DNA of 64,000 nt, from assembly GCA_001466705.2 (NCBI GenBank), contig LATX02000196.1, positions 124,001-188,000 of the forward strand, given 5' to 3'. Each line of letters begins with the position of its first letter. Positions within the stretch are counted from its first letter, which is position 1. Positions 1-11,589 of this stretch are shown here, in pieces. The DNA is from Moniliophthora roreri. Lineage: Eukaryota > Basidiomycota > Agaricomycetes > Agaricales > Marasmiaceae. The notes beneath the pieces were generated by a model. The model did not search any database, was not told the origin of the DNA, and saw only the letters and a list, made by a program, of their open reading frames with translations. The position numbers were made by a program, and so were the translations under genes.

Positions 1-3000
1 TTGCATCCACGACCCATCTGAACTCGCCATTCGGAATAATGCCTCGTTTTCGATGCGTCATTTCATCGATCTGGTCCAAACAGAGTCATCCTCGGCAGAG
101 GGGTACGAAACCGAGTTCACTCGAGTTTTGTTCCCTGGTCTCAAGAACGGTTTACGGAGCAAGAACGAGCTCGTTCGTGCCGAGATCCTTAGTGTCATCT
201 CGTACGCCATAGCACAATGCCAACGAATCGCCTCGTTGCAGGATATGCGGTACCTCTTGGCAGGTGGAGACGAGGAGGCCAATTTCTTCAACAATATTCT
301 CCATGTGCAAATTCATCGTCGATCTAGGGCACTCCGTCGGCTGGCGGATACCTGTGATGAGCATCCGATGAAGAGTGCGACGTTGTCGGATATCTTCATC
401 CCTCTCATTGGCAATTATATCGTCTCGACGTCTTCGTTGGATCATCATTTGGTTAATGAAGCCATACAAACCACTGGGAGGTTGGCTAAGCATTTGGGCT
501 GGAGCGCGTATTATGGGTTGATTCAGAGATATCTGAAGATGTCAAAAGCAAAAGATGAGATGGAGAAGGTCTGTGTGAGGGCGTTGGTGGCTATCCTGGA
601 GAACTTCCATTTCGTTATGGAAGAGGAAGTTGCTGAGGATCCGGAGAAACCATTAGAAGACGATAGCCAGGATGATGAGGTAGATGCGGTAGAGAAGGAG
701 ATATCCTCGAAGAACCAACAGGCCCAGAGTCAACGTATAGTTGATGCTGTGAACGTCAAGCTCCTTCCCACTCTCTTGAAGTACCTCGAATCCCGAGATG
801 CTACTACAGAAGACACCACTCGTATCCCCATAGCTGTTGGCGTCGTCAAAGTTGCAAAACATCTTCCCCAGGCATCAGCCCAGCTCCAAATCACCCGTCT
901 ATTGACGACTACAGCTCAGATCATGCGTAGTAAGTCCCAAGATACGCGGGATCTCACCAGGGACACTCTATGTCGCATAGCCGTTGTGCTGGGGCCTTCA
1001 TACCTACCGTTGATGTTCCGAGAGCTGAGAGGTGCACTGCTACGTGGTCCTCATCTGCATATCCTCGCCACAACGATACATCACATCATCGTTCATGTAA
1101 CCACGGGAGACAACGAGGAGCAGTTTACTACTCTGGATGACTGTGTAGCTGATGTTGCACATGTATCAGCTGAAGTCGTATTCGGGGAGTCAGGGAAGGA
1201 GGTTCAAGCTGAGGGGTTCAAGACAAAGCTTCGAGAAGTCAAGTCTTCGACATCGAAAGGTCTTGATTCGTTCTCCATCGTTGCGAAGCATATTACCCCA
1301 AAAGCGATCAGCGGGCTTTTACTCCCTTTGCGGTCGATCATGGCGGAAACCGAGACGACCAAGACGATGGGTCTAGTGGATGAGGTACTCAAGTATATCG
1401 CCAATGGGTTGAATAGCAATAAGCATTTGGATCCGAAGGAATTGCTTGGTCTGTGTCATACATTGATCACGCAAAACTCCAAGTTCCTGCAGGAGGCCCC
1501 TACGCAGAACCCGAAGAAGAAGGGCAAGAAGGGAAAAGAAGACAAGAACAAGGCGGCTGATGTCATTGTACAGACAAAACGCCAGGTTCAGGTTAATACT
1601 GATCACTATGCTAACAATTCTTATCGGTGAGTGTTACTGGCTGTGTATATCGGGAGGTGCTTGCTCACTTCTGCCCAGATTCGTCGTTTTCGGTCTTGAC
1701 CTTCTCCAGACTGCTCTGCGTCGTAGCCGATTTGACTTTCATGATGCCGACACCCTGGCCCGCTTGAACTCTATGGTTGTTGCCGTTGGAAACACTCTTT
1801 ACTCAAGCAACTCCCCTGTCCTCACGTCCAGTTTACGAGTCGTCAGTGGGCTAGTCAAATGCCCACTATCTTCCCTCGAACGTTCACTCCCCGTATTCAT
1901 CAGGCAAACCCTCGAAATCATCAAGCGCCTCGGCAACATCGAATCCGATCTCGCCCAGACAGCTTTGAAAACACTCGCTGTCTGTCTACGTGACGGCTCT
2001 TCCAAAGTAGACGTCAAAGAAAAGGATCTCACATTTCTCCTAGAGATCATCGCGCCCGATTTGGAAGAACCCAGTAGACAAAACGCCGTTTTCCAAATGC
2101 TCCGCGCCATCATATCCCGCAAATTCGTCGTACCCGAAATATACGATCTCATGGAAAAAGTCTCCGAGATCATGGTGACGAGCCAATCTGCCTCGGTACA
2201 GGAACTGGGTCGTAGTGCGCTGCTCCAGTTCCTGTTGGATTACCCGCAAGGGAAGGGCCGACTCAGGAATCAGATGACGTTCCTAGCAAAGAACCTCTCA
2301 TATGTGCATGAGAGCGGGAGGAAGAGTGTATTGGAGCTCCTCGGTGCCATCGTGGCCAAGTTTCAGGAAAATCTCATCCTCGAGTACTCAGACTTACTCT
2401 TCCTATCTCTCGTCATGGTTGTCGCCAACGATGATTCAGCCAAATGTCGTGAAATGGCTGCTCAACTTATCAAGTCGTTGGTAGAAAAGTTTGATAAAGA
2501 GAAGAGAGACGCTGTTTTTTCTCATCTTCACGTTTGGTCATCCCAGGAAGCGCAACCTCAGCTTGTTCGGGTATCATCGCAGGTATATGGGATTGTGATA
2601 GACGCGCTCGGTAAGGAGATCTCGTCATATCTTTCATCCATTTTGGAAGATGCCTGCACATCGTTGGAGCGTAGCTCAAAACAGCTTAGTTCGCTCGAAC
2701 TTGAGGACGAAGCGGCTATGGAGGTCGACTTGGATTGGCAGCCGCCCTACTACTCCCTCATTGTACTTGGCAAGCTTGCTCGCATCTTCCCAGAGGTCAC
2801 CACTCCATCGGATGATTCGGTGCTGGATTGGAAGGTTGTTATTGATCACCTACTGTTTCCTCACACTTGGGTCCGTTCAGCGTCTTGTCGGCTGTTAGGA
2901 ACTCTCTACAGTACCTCGAGCGTTGAGCGGCCAGTTTCAGTTTCACGTTCGGATGAGGAGTTGTTTACACCGTCTTCGCTCGGAGGGATGAAGGAAACTG

Positions 3001-3873
3001 CCAACAAACTCTGTCTACAGCTAAAGAGCGAACATTTGGACGATGCTCTCGGGGTGCAGATTGTGAAGAATCTATTCTTCATTGGCAAATGCTTCGCTAT
3101 GATTCCCTTGGCAAACGTCGGGAACGAGAGTGCTCAACTTGATGACGAGGATGATGATGATGATGTTTCAGACAAGGAGACGAGTCCACTTCCTTGGTTG
3201 TTTTCAAAATTGTCATATCAAGTACGGTCGTCTCTTATCGCGCGGAGAAATAAACCATCGAATAATGCAAGTTATTCAGTATTCTACGGGATCACGTTAT
3301 GCATTCTAACCTGTATACCTTGCAGGGACATTGGTACAATCAACCACTATCAATCGTGCGCTGGTTTGCTGCAATGGCTTCGCATCTAGACCCTAGCATC
3401 CTCGAACGTTTCTTGGTCCATATCTTGTCTCCCGTGTATCGCTTGATTGAAGAAGATACCATTAATGACCCAAAGCTAGGTTCGTACTTGCCAACTACTT
3501 TTTTCTTGCTTCCGAGTGTTGACATCCCGATTACAAAAGCCGAGCTCAAAGATGTCGCCATTGAACTCCAAGAACTCGTCCAGACCAGAGTCGGACCGAC
3601 TAGATTCTCCATTGTCTATAACCAAATCCGACAGGGTGTCTTATCCGTGCGCAAGGAGCGTAAAGAAGCGAGAGTGTTACAAATGGCTATCAACCCCCAA
3701 GCTGCAGCGAATCGAAAGGCACATCGTAATGCAGTGAAGAAGGATAGCAGAAAAAGGAAAAACCAGTCGTTTGTGTATGTTTTTTTTTTATCCTTTTTTT
3801 CCGGCCGTTCCTGACTCACTGCTTCTGTTACAGAGAAGGCAAGGGCAAACCAAAGAGAAGAAGAGAGGAGTGA
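1..3873 (+). CDS. UTP20: UTP20, U3 snoRNA-associated HEAT-repeat protein (3' half, 5' end outside window)
   Basis: C-terminal 1233 residues of UTP20, a giant alpha-solenoid subunit of the nucleolar SSU processome needed for 18S rRNA maturation. The frame is already open at base 2, so the start lies upstream. Exons: 2-1626, 1679-3266, 3326-3774, 3834-3873 (TGA). Family hallmarks: the segment around SRQNAVFQMLRAIISRKFVV (near 2070-2125), the DDDDDVSDKE acidic stretch near 3150, and a Lys/Arg-rich tail starting at the NPQAAANRKAHR motif (near 3690). Intron 2 starts with GCAAGT, not GT; an in-frame GT donor at 3279 is the alternative. Intron 3 is rich in T. Identification is from recalled family sequence and is secure; the exact exon 2 end is not. 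Confidence 0.93.
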
Positions 3874-4228
3874 ACGATCGATCTTTTTTTGGCTCTTCAA
3901 CCCGAGCGTAAACTAGCGTATTTTTGTATCGATAGCACTAGGTAGTGTATAGAAACATGGTCAACACGGTCTTTGCGGCCGTCCAACTCCATAGGAAACA
4001 CTACACTTCGATCGGATGTATGGTTGATGTGTTCTTGATGCATGCAAATTTCCATCATGAACCGCGCTATCGTTCCGCCCATAACGGCGATTAACGCCAG
4101 CACGTCTCACCAGGCCAAACTGAGTTACCTCGCGAAAAACTTCCTCATGATAAAGGAACCTGACATACTTCGGGGTATTTATACTTCACCCATCTGTTAA
4201 TCGACCTCCTTATTCCTTCTTCTTCACC
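3874..4228. other. Intergenic: UTP20 3' end / GGPP synthase promoter
   Basis: No coding signal. A TATA-like stretch (TATTTATACT, about 4178-4187) lies roughly 45 nt before the GGPP synthase ATG and is the only regulatory candidate I see. Confidence 0.5.
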
Positions 4229-5401
4229 ATGTCTTCGCTCTACGACAATATCCTCAACAAACTATCCAATAATATTCCTTGGTCTACACGGAACGAAACC
4301 GTGAGTAGCGTCGATCCCCTCGTTCTCGTTCTAGCTTCCATATATCTCATTCTTGAATCTTTGCTAGGCCATTCTCGAACCGTTTACGTTCATCACCGGT
4401 AACCCCGGAAAAGATATGAGGGGTCGTCTCATAGAGGCCTTTAATCGCTGGCTCAACGTTCCAGAGGACAAACTGGTCGTCATTGCAAAGATTGTCAACA
4501 TGCTTCATGCTTCCAGTTTGATGGTAGACGATGTTGAAGATGACTCTCAGCTGCGGAGAGGGAGACCAGGTTCGTTTTGCATTCCCCCTCCTATCTTATA
4601 TACATATATCTTATCTTTATCTCTTAACCAGTCGTACACAAAATCTATGGAGTCGCACAGACCATCAATTCTGCCAACTACGTCTACTTTCTTGCATTTC
4701 AAGAACTGGCCAACCTGAAAGCATCAACTCCGGATAAAGATCTCAACGCTATCGTCACAGAAGAGTTGATATCTCTCCATCGAGGTCAAGGTCTCGAAAT
4801 CCTATGGCGTGATTCACTTCAGTGCCCGAGTGAGGAGGATTATGTTGAGATGGTTAACAATAGTACGTTTCCCCCAATACCCGCTTGCAACATCACCTCA
4901 ACACACACACACACTCTCTCCCCCTCTCTCTTGGCAGAAACAGGTGGCCTCCTCCGCATCGGAATCAAACTCATGATGGCCTGCGCAACAACCAACACCT
5001 CCATCGATTACGCCCCACTTGTCAACCTCATCGGAGTCTACTTTCAAATCCGAGACGATCTCATGAACCTTCAAAGCCCCGAATACGAATCCAACAAGGG
5101 CTTTGCAGAAGATCTCACAGAAGGCAAATTCTCCTTTCCCATCGTACACTCGATACACGCCGATAGGACCAACACCCAAGTGCTGAATATATTACAAAAG
5201 CGACCATCGACGCCAACGTTGAAGCATCATACGATTCATTATCTCAAGAATAGGACAAGGAGTTTTGAGTATACGTTGGATGTGTTGGATAAGCTGGATA
5301 AGCAGACGAGGGATGAGATACAGCGCTTGGGTGGGAATGAGGGGTTGGACAAATTGATGGACTCGTTATGGGTTGATAGGGCGAAGCTTATGGGGAGTTG
5401 A
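4229..5401 (+). CDS. Geranylgeranyl diphosphate synthase
   Basis: 322-aa trans-prenyltransferase making C20 geranylgeranyl diphosphate from FPP and IPP, the precursor for protein geranylgeranylation, carotenoids and diterpenes. Exons 4229-4300, 4368-4569, 4632-4862, 4938-5401; all phases join. First Asp-rich motif is DDVED, preceded by LMV; the second is DDLMN, the DDxxN form typical of fungal/animal type III GGPP synthases and not of FPP synthases. The RRGRP motif follows the first Asp motif and is interrupted by intron 2. Length is normal for the type III family (about 300-350 aa). No other terpene gene is visible nearby, so a housekeeping role is the simplest reading. Confidence 0.93.
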
Positions 5402-5453
5402 ATCACAAGGCAAGACAAGACAAGAAAGAAAAATTGTATTTGTCCATGGCCAG

Positions 5454-5993
5454 CTATAATATATTCGACTTGTCTCTGATATTGAACGGTATTTCTCCCT
5501 GCGTCTGCGTCTGCGTTTGTGTCTGACTATGCAGTGCACTCCCCGCAGTCGGCGGACTCGACGAAGTATATCCAGGTCGTAAAGAAGGTGGTAGAGATGA
5601 ATCTCGTGCTTGTGGTTGTTGTAAAGGCCCAGAGCCTGCTCTGGAATGCCCATGTCCATGACCGCTACTCGACCTTATTTCTCCATCCTTCTTCTCACTC
5701 ATCTGCATCTGCGGCGACTCCCGTGGCTGCAGGAACAACTCCCTATCCCGATTCATCTCTTCATAGACTTGTTGTTCATACAACTCATCTTCTTTGCTTT
5801 TGCCTTTGGCGCAATTACATCCGCAGTGCTGAAATACTAGATCATGGCCAGTCAGCCGACTCGGCTCATCGAGGGTAAAAGAGAGGGACTCACGTCGTAA
5901 GAACCATCCACAATTACCGCTACTCTGACCACAGATTTGGAAACAAGAGCAGCAGCAGAATAAGAGGGTGCAGCAGTCGTCGCCACCAGACAT
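5454..5993 (-). CDS. Small cysteine-rich cytosolic or membrane-associated protein, unknown function
   Basis: Predicted 179 aa if unspliced, or 160 aa if a 57-nt GT-AG intron (5837-5893) is removed; both keep the frame. The N-terminus has dense cysteines (CCTLLFCCCSC, then CGQ..NCGW, HCGCNC), followed by an acidic/charged segment (KSKEDELYEQQ) and a Ser/Pro/Gln-rich low-complexity C-terminus with a QT repeat. The Cys clusters suggest palmitoylation or metal binding, but I do not recognise the family. No signal peptide. It is convergent with the GGPP synthase, the stop codons being 53 nt apart. The spliced form joins FLRR directly to LFQHCGC and is my preferred model. Confidence 0.6.
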   Translation of the reverse strand: MSGGDDCCTLLFCCCSCFQICGQSSGNCGWFLRRESLSFTLDEPSRLTGHDLVFQHCGCNCAKGKSKEDELYEQQVYEEMNRDRELFLQPRESPQMQMSEKKDGEIRSSSGHGHGHSRAGSGPLQQPQARDSSLPPSLRPGYTSSSPPTAGSALHSQTQTQTQTQGEIPFNIRDKSNIL

Positions 5994-6366
5994 GTTTTTT
6001 TGTGTAAGTGGGTGTTAAGACTCAAAGGTCAACTTTGAGAGATGGGGTCCAGATACAAGGGGAGTAAAAAAAAACTTGATGGCGATGCACATTTATGAGA
6101 GCTGTATGTCGCAGTCATTGATGGGACGGCGGGAAAGTGCCACTGATGATTAATTATTATTATGTAACAAGGCTGTCGCTAGGGTAGAGCTGTGAAGCGA
6201 TGGTCTAAAAGAGCAAAGCTTTGGCGCAAATCACCGGGGAATGATAAGTAATCCTCTCGTCATGATAAAAGGACAACAGTACAACATTACAATATGATAC
6301 ATATGTAGATGAATGGATGGTATCACACAAACGATGAAACCCCATTGCACGTACCAAGTCCGCGCT
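5994..6366. other. Intergenic region
   Basis: Promoter side of the Cys-rich gene and 3' side of HAP-A. Nothing beyond A-runs and AT-rich stretches near 6150-6165 was found. Confidence 0.4.
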
Positions 6367-8123
6367 TCAATGTTCATCCACATCCTTGTTTTTTTCTAGA
6401 GGCTATACAGCACACGAAAACCTCAGTCAAATTCCAGGGTATTTCAAAGATACCACTCACCGATATCACTGATGCCAAATGGGGTGGCGAAGCGATCTTT
6501 ACCCATCTCCTCCCGAACACGAAAAACACAGCCAGCAAGATGAGGGGGATAATCAAGGATGGACTAGGCACCGTAGCAGCTGTACTATCAGCAAGCGCGG
6601 TGGTAACATCCCAGCCGCCCCTGACACCGCAAACTCTCGCCCATTCTTCGTTATTTTCTATAACACCAGGCTAGTAACGAAAACATTTATCATGATCCCA
6701 CCGAGGCGAAACAACACCGTACCTTGGCTCTATAGATGAACTCGGTTAACGGTATATCCCCACGATGCCCATACGCATGAATTGTCTTGAAGTCTTCCTC
6801 TGTCCCATTCTTGAATTTCAACCTAAGCATAGCTCGGACATCTGGTGGATGAGTTTCGTGTAGCTCGAGTGCGATCGCTGATGAGAACTCGGCTGTGAAA
6901 CGGTGAAGGATTGTCAATGAGCACGAGTACAAAAACCGAGGATCAATGTACGTACGAATAGCCTCGAGCTCAGAATCCTCTTTAACCGCTTCGATCTCAT
7001 GAAAGAACGAGATGAAGGACTGATATCCGGTCTCGATCAATGTAAACTTGAGCGGATCATCCGAAAAACCCATCCGATCGAGGGCAGTGAGCACTAAAGC
7101 CATCAAACTTCTACCGGCAACTACGGGACGGAGAGGTGTAAGGCCAAGCACGACGAGAGGACCAAGCACTCACTATTACCAATCCCAGAAGACATCTTAT
7201 CCGAAAACACCCCATTTTCATGGAAATCAGCCAGGCTGCGTATTTTTTCGATGACGTGCGGCGGTAAACGGTAAGCGTACGTCTGGTTATAGGTGAGTTG
7301 GGTGTTCATGAAATCGTATATCTAGAAACGTCAATGTGCTTCAGGGTTTGATTCTAGTCTGCCGGGGATATAGGATTCTTACGTTCCACTGCAGCAGATA
7401 GAAGAGGTAACAAGTAAGTGGGAATTGAAGCCCGAGGCATCAAGTAACGCACAGCATTCTCAAGTTTAGTGGGTCTACCAAAAACGAAAGGCTCCAGGGA
7501 ACCCAAAAAATCCTCGTTATCCTTAGCTACTGCTCTAAACTCGTCTGAATTGTAAAACTCCCTGATATGTTGTTGAAAGTTCTGAACAGAAAGTCTGTCA
7601 GCCGTATGTATTGCGGAGAAAAAGACCTGGCTTACTGGACAATCCGTCCAAGGTTCCAGCGCCCGATTGTTCTTTGGCTCGACAGTTTCCACAGCAATGT
7701 ACTGGTGACCATTCAAAGGCGCAACTATGTCGGTGCCATTTGCTAGCGTGATTCTATTTCGGGGGTTCGGTGGGTACAATCCCTGAAGGAGAGCGATGGT
7801 AGAATCAAAAATGACGTTTCCTTCACCCCCACTTTTGGATAGCACTTGAATTTGTTTATTGTCGGCGAGGTCAGAGTGAATGCCTTGAATGTGAGATCGG
7901 GATTCGGGATTCACGTAGATTGAACGTAGGTCACGACCGAGCTTATTTGATTCAACCTTGTGAACCGCAAGTTAGTAGTTTCGACCAGTCAAAGTCTAGG
8001 AACACTCACAAGACCCAGTGGTGTTATCTTGGTGAAGAAACCCTTGTAAGTCTTCGGGTCTTGAAAGTAATGAGTCCTATCACCGTGACGGGAGATGATA
8101 ACAGTTCCAATATTGTTCGACAT
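6367..8123 (-). CDS. Histidine-acid-phosphatase-like protein, copy A (phosphoglycerate-mutase fold)
   Basis: 432-aa member of the histidine phosphatase superfamily, branch 2. Nine exons (minus order): 8010-8123, 7636-7956, 7453-7581, 7383-7388, 7174-7321, 6956-7120, 6723-6892, 6461-6670, 6367-6402. Exon 4 is a 6-nt microexon coding Trp-Asn. Residues 11-17 hold the catalytic SRHGDRT motif (phosphate pocket and nucleophile His). The usual His-Asp proton-donor pair is not evident where expected (ETGYQSFISFFHE instead). A hydrophobic segment near the C-terminus (LIIPLILLAVFFVF) predicts a tail anchor with a short cytosolic tail. Unlike copy C there is no signal peptide in front of MSNNIG and no upstream in-frame ATG in the proximal sequence. 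The substrate is unknown. Confidence 0.85.
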
Positions 8124-8640
8124 TGTGTGCAAAGAGCGCCAGAGGAAGTGTGGGGCTAAACTGCGGGACCTGAGCTACTCTCTTCCTTTATAACAAGAGC
8201 TCTCAAACTCACCGATAAGAATGGAATCAAAGTTCACGAGGTTGCCCTTCCATCATTCTACTAGGGAAACCGAATAGCGGCAATCTGCCATTTTAAATGG
8301 GCCTCATTGCAAAGGAACAGCAAAGTCGTGTCGCTGTCGGTTGAACAGGTGGATGCCACGCGTTTCTGTAAAGGGGAGTCAGTGACTGCGAAATACACCA
8401 TCGCACAGCTTGCCTGAGCATTCATCATGTCCTGTATGTATATGGGCGGTCGTTTTTGCTCGATGAAACCCCCCGGCGGAGGCGGGGACTTGTCGTTCAA
8501 CAACAGAGGAGATGCTGGGCACTCGCGCCGGGGCCTTCACCGTCAGGCAATCACGTGGTCTTTCCCGCGCGTCGACGTCTGCAAAATCACCAAGTCTGTT
8601 CCTTCCCAACGTGATTGAAACGTACGTAGTTATATGTTAT
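8124..8640 (-). promoter_or_regulatory. HAP-A upstream region, duplicated in front of HAP-B
   Basis: About 450 bp homologous to the region upstream of HAP-B (10935-11340) and, more weakly, to 13275-13480. TATAAAG reads on the minus strand at 8186-8192, about 65 nt before the ATG; copy B has the same box at 11005-11011. The duplicated unit therefore carried its promoter. Confidence 0.6.
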
Positions 8641-8647
8641 AAAGTCG

Positions 8648-9303
8648 TATTATCTTCAATTAATGGCCAAAACTAGCTCAATGGATGATAAACAGCTTTA
8701 AAATGGCCCCTATAGTTGTGATACTTTGTCAGCAGCCATAGAGTTCTGATTGCATTCTCAATGTACTTGCAGGTCACTTGGAGAAAGTTTGGGATAATAG
8801 TGCTTCTAACTTGTAATATACTCTGTAGAAGCAGCCATTTGTACCTGAAGCAAGAAATAATAGAAATGGATCATTGCAGCCTTCATTCTAACAAGTTGAA
8901 GCTCCAACAACTTGAAAGAATCTTGAGGAATGGGATTAAAAAATGTGGAAACTAAATTGTATTGAATAGACACTGTGTTTTCAAATTCATACTATATTAC
9001 ACCATTTGCAGAAGTAATGACAATCACCAGTCATGGCTCTTTTATTTAAATTAGAAAAAAAAATTGATACATTGCCCCCCAATTTGCCCCAAGGTCTCGG
9101 GGGTCACCAAGTCATTTTGTAGTCAAGTCCACTGTCCAAGTACCAAGTTCAATGCTCAGTTACTTCTTCCACAACCTTGTTCTTTTCTGGGGGCTGTACA
9201 GCACATGAAAGCTCAGTAGAATTCCAGAGCATTTCAAAAATACCACTCACTGAGATCACTGATACTGGATGCAGTGCTGAAGCAGTCTTTCTTCTCCAAA
9301 ATA
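8648..9303. other. AT-rich, almost CpG-free block between HAP-A and HAP-B
   Basis: After the CpG at 8646, only one CpG (9098) occurs until 9304, a span of about 655 bp, whereas flanking DNA has CpG in nearly every line. AT content is also clearly higher. No ORF of note. The block runs into the last two exons of HAP-B. It looks like an old silenced insertion decayed by 5-methylcytosine deamination; no terminal repeats were found. Confidence 0.65.
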
Positions 9304-10934
9304 CGAAAAACACAGCTAGCAAGATGAGGGGGATGATCAAGAATGGACTAGGCATTGCAGAAGCTGTGCTATCAGCAAGCACGGTAGCAACATCCCAGCG
9401 GCCCCTGACACCGCAAACTCTTGCCCATTCCTTGTTATTTTCTATAGCACCAGGCTAATAGCGAAAACGTTTGTTGTAAGAACTTGCAACCCCACCAAGG
9501 CGAAACAATACCATACCCTAGCCCTAGAAATGAATTCGGTCAACGGTATATCCCCACGATGCCCATACGCATGAATCGTCCTAAAGTCTTCCTCCGTCCC
9601 GTTCTTGAATTTCAACCTGAGCGTAGTTCGGACATCTGGTGGATGAGTTTCGTGTAATTCGAGTGCGATTGCTGATGAGAATTCAGCTGTGAAAATGGGA
9701 AGACCTCAATAACACGAGTACAAAAGTCAGGTCGAGGGTCAATGTACGTACGAATAGCCTCGAGCTCAGGATCCTCTTTAACCGCTTCGATCTCATGAAA
9801 GAACGAGATGAAGGGCTGATATCCGGTCTCGATCAATGTAAATTTGAGTGGATCGTCCGAAAAACCCATCCGCTCGAGGGCATCGAGCACCAGAGCCATT
9901 AAACTCCGACCGGCAACTACAGGACGGAGAAGTAAGGTCAAGTACGACAAAAGTAACCAGTTATGTGAACAAGCACTCACTATTACCAATCCCAGAAGGT
10001 CTCTTATCCGAAAACACCCCGTTTTCATGGAAATCAGCCAAGCTGCGTATCCTTTCCAGGACGTGTGGCGGCAAACGGCGAGCGTATGTCTGGTTATAGG
10101 TGAATTGGGTGTTTATGAAATCGTATATCTAGAAACATCAAAGGCTTCAGGGTTTGATTTTAGTCTATGGAAATATGGGACTCTTACGTTCCACTGCAGA
10201 TAGAAGAGGTAAGTAAATAGGGGTTGGAGCCTGAGGCAATCAAGTAACGCACAGCATTCTCAAGCTTAGTGGGTCTACCAAAAACGAAAGGCTTCAGGGA
10301 ATCCAAAAACTCCTCATTGTCCCTAGCCACCTCTTTAAACTCGTCCGAATTGTAAAACTCCCTGATATGTCGTTGAAAATTCTGAACAAAAGTCTGTCAG
10401 CGTATGTAGTATTGCAGAAAAAAGAGACTTGGCTTACAGGACAATTCGTCCAGGGTTCCAGTGCCCGATCGTTCTTTGGCTCGACAGTTTCGACAGCAAT
10501 GTATTGGTAACCACTCAAAGGCGCGACTATGGTGGTGCCATTTGCTAGCGTGATTCTATTTCGGGAGCTCGGTGGGTACAATCCCTGAAGAAGAGCAATG
10601 GCAGAATCAAAAACGACGTTTCCTTCGCCCCCATTCTTGGATAACACTTGGATTTGTTTATTGCCGGCGAGGTCGGCGCGAATGCCTTGAATGTGAGATC
10701 TGGATCTGGGATTCACGTAGATTGAACGTAGGTCGCGACCGAGCTGATTTGATTCAGCCTTATAAACCGAATGAAGTCAGCGATGACTCTTTTGGCCAGT
10801 AAAACTCCAGAAACACTCACCAGACCGAGTGGTGTTATCTTGGTGAAGAAACCTTTGTAATTTTTCGGGTCTTGAAAGTAATGGATCCTATCGCCATGAC
10901 GGGAGATGATAACAGTCCCAATATTATTGGACAT
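9149..10934 (-). CDS. Histidine-acid-phosphatase-like protein, copy B
   Basis: 433-aa paralog of copy A with the same nine-exon structure: 10821-10934, 10438-10758, 10253-10381, 10188-10193 (6-nt microexon, Trp-Asn), 9981-10128, 9752-9916, 9517-9686, 9251-9454, 9149-9193. Exons 1-7 have exactly the same lengths as in copy A. SRHGDRI at residues 11-17 keeps the nucleophile His. The C-terminal anchor LLAVFFVF is conserved and the last exon reads PPEKNKVVEEVTEH. An in-frame ATG at 10943 would add three residues. Many A-to-B differences in exon 8 are CpG to TpG or CpA, consistent with decay spreading from the adjacent CpG-poor block. Reading frame intact; expression not assured. Confidence 0.82.
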
Positions 10935-11589
10935 TATGTGCAAGGTGCACCAGGGGAGGTGAGGAGAGGTGCGGGGTAGACTGCGGGATCTGAGCTGCTT
11001 CCTCCTTTATAGCAACTTCCAAACTCACCGACAAGGGAATCAGAGTTCACGAGGTTACTGTTCTATAATTCTCCCAGGTAAACGAATAACGGCAATCTGC
11101 CAGTCGAATTGGCCTAGGAACAGCAAAATCATGTTGCTTTTGGCTGGAAAGACGGGACCTGTCGAGTCAGTGACTGCGAAATATGCCATCGCACAGCTCA
11201 CCTGAGCATTCATCACGTCCTGTATGTAAATACGGGAAGCCGTTTTTGCTTGATTCCCCGGCAGTGGCGGAGGCTTGGCGGAGGCTTGGCGGTCGTTCAA
11301 CTGTCCAAATAATTTCCCACGCACGTGATCTTGCCTCAACGCACCAACCTTGACAGTTACATGTGGATTTGCTAGGGGAGCTGGTGGAAGAATTTGCACA
11401 AAGGACGGATATTCAAAGTTGACCAACGTATGCCTTCACACGTTCTTCTACCGCACTGATTGACATTTCAGGACGCCACTTCATGGACAGTATGGCGATC
11501 TGATTAGGCTTTCGCGCCGAATCCCATACCAGCGGTCCGCAGATGTCAGAGAAATACAGGACAATGCGGTACTTATAGTTTATAGCAGC
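10935..11589. other. HAP-B upstream region
   Basis: The proximal 400 bp matches the HAP-A upstream region, including a TATA box on the minus strand (11005-11011). An exact short tandem duplication (GGAGGCTTGGC, twice) sits near 11268-11290. An 80-codon minus-strand frame at 11413-11655 overlaps the 3' end of the reductase pseudogene and resembles nothing I know. Confidence 0.45.
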
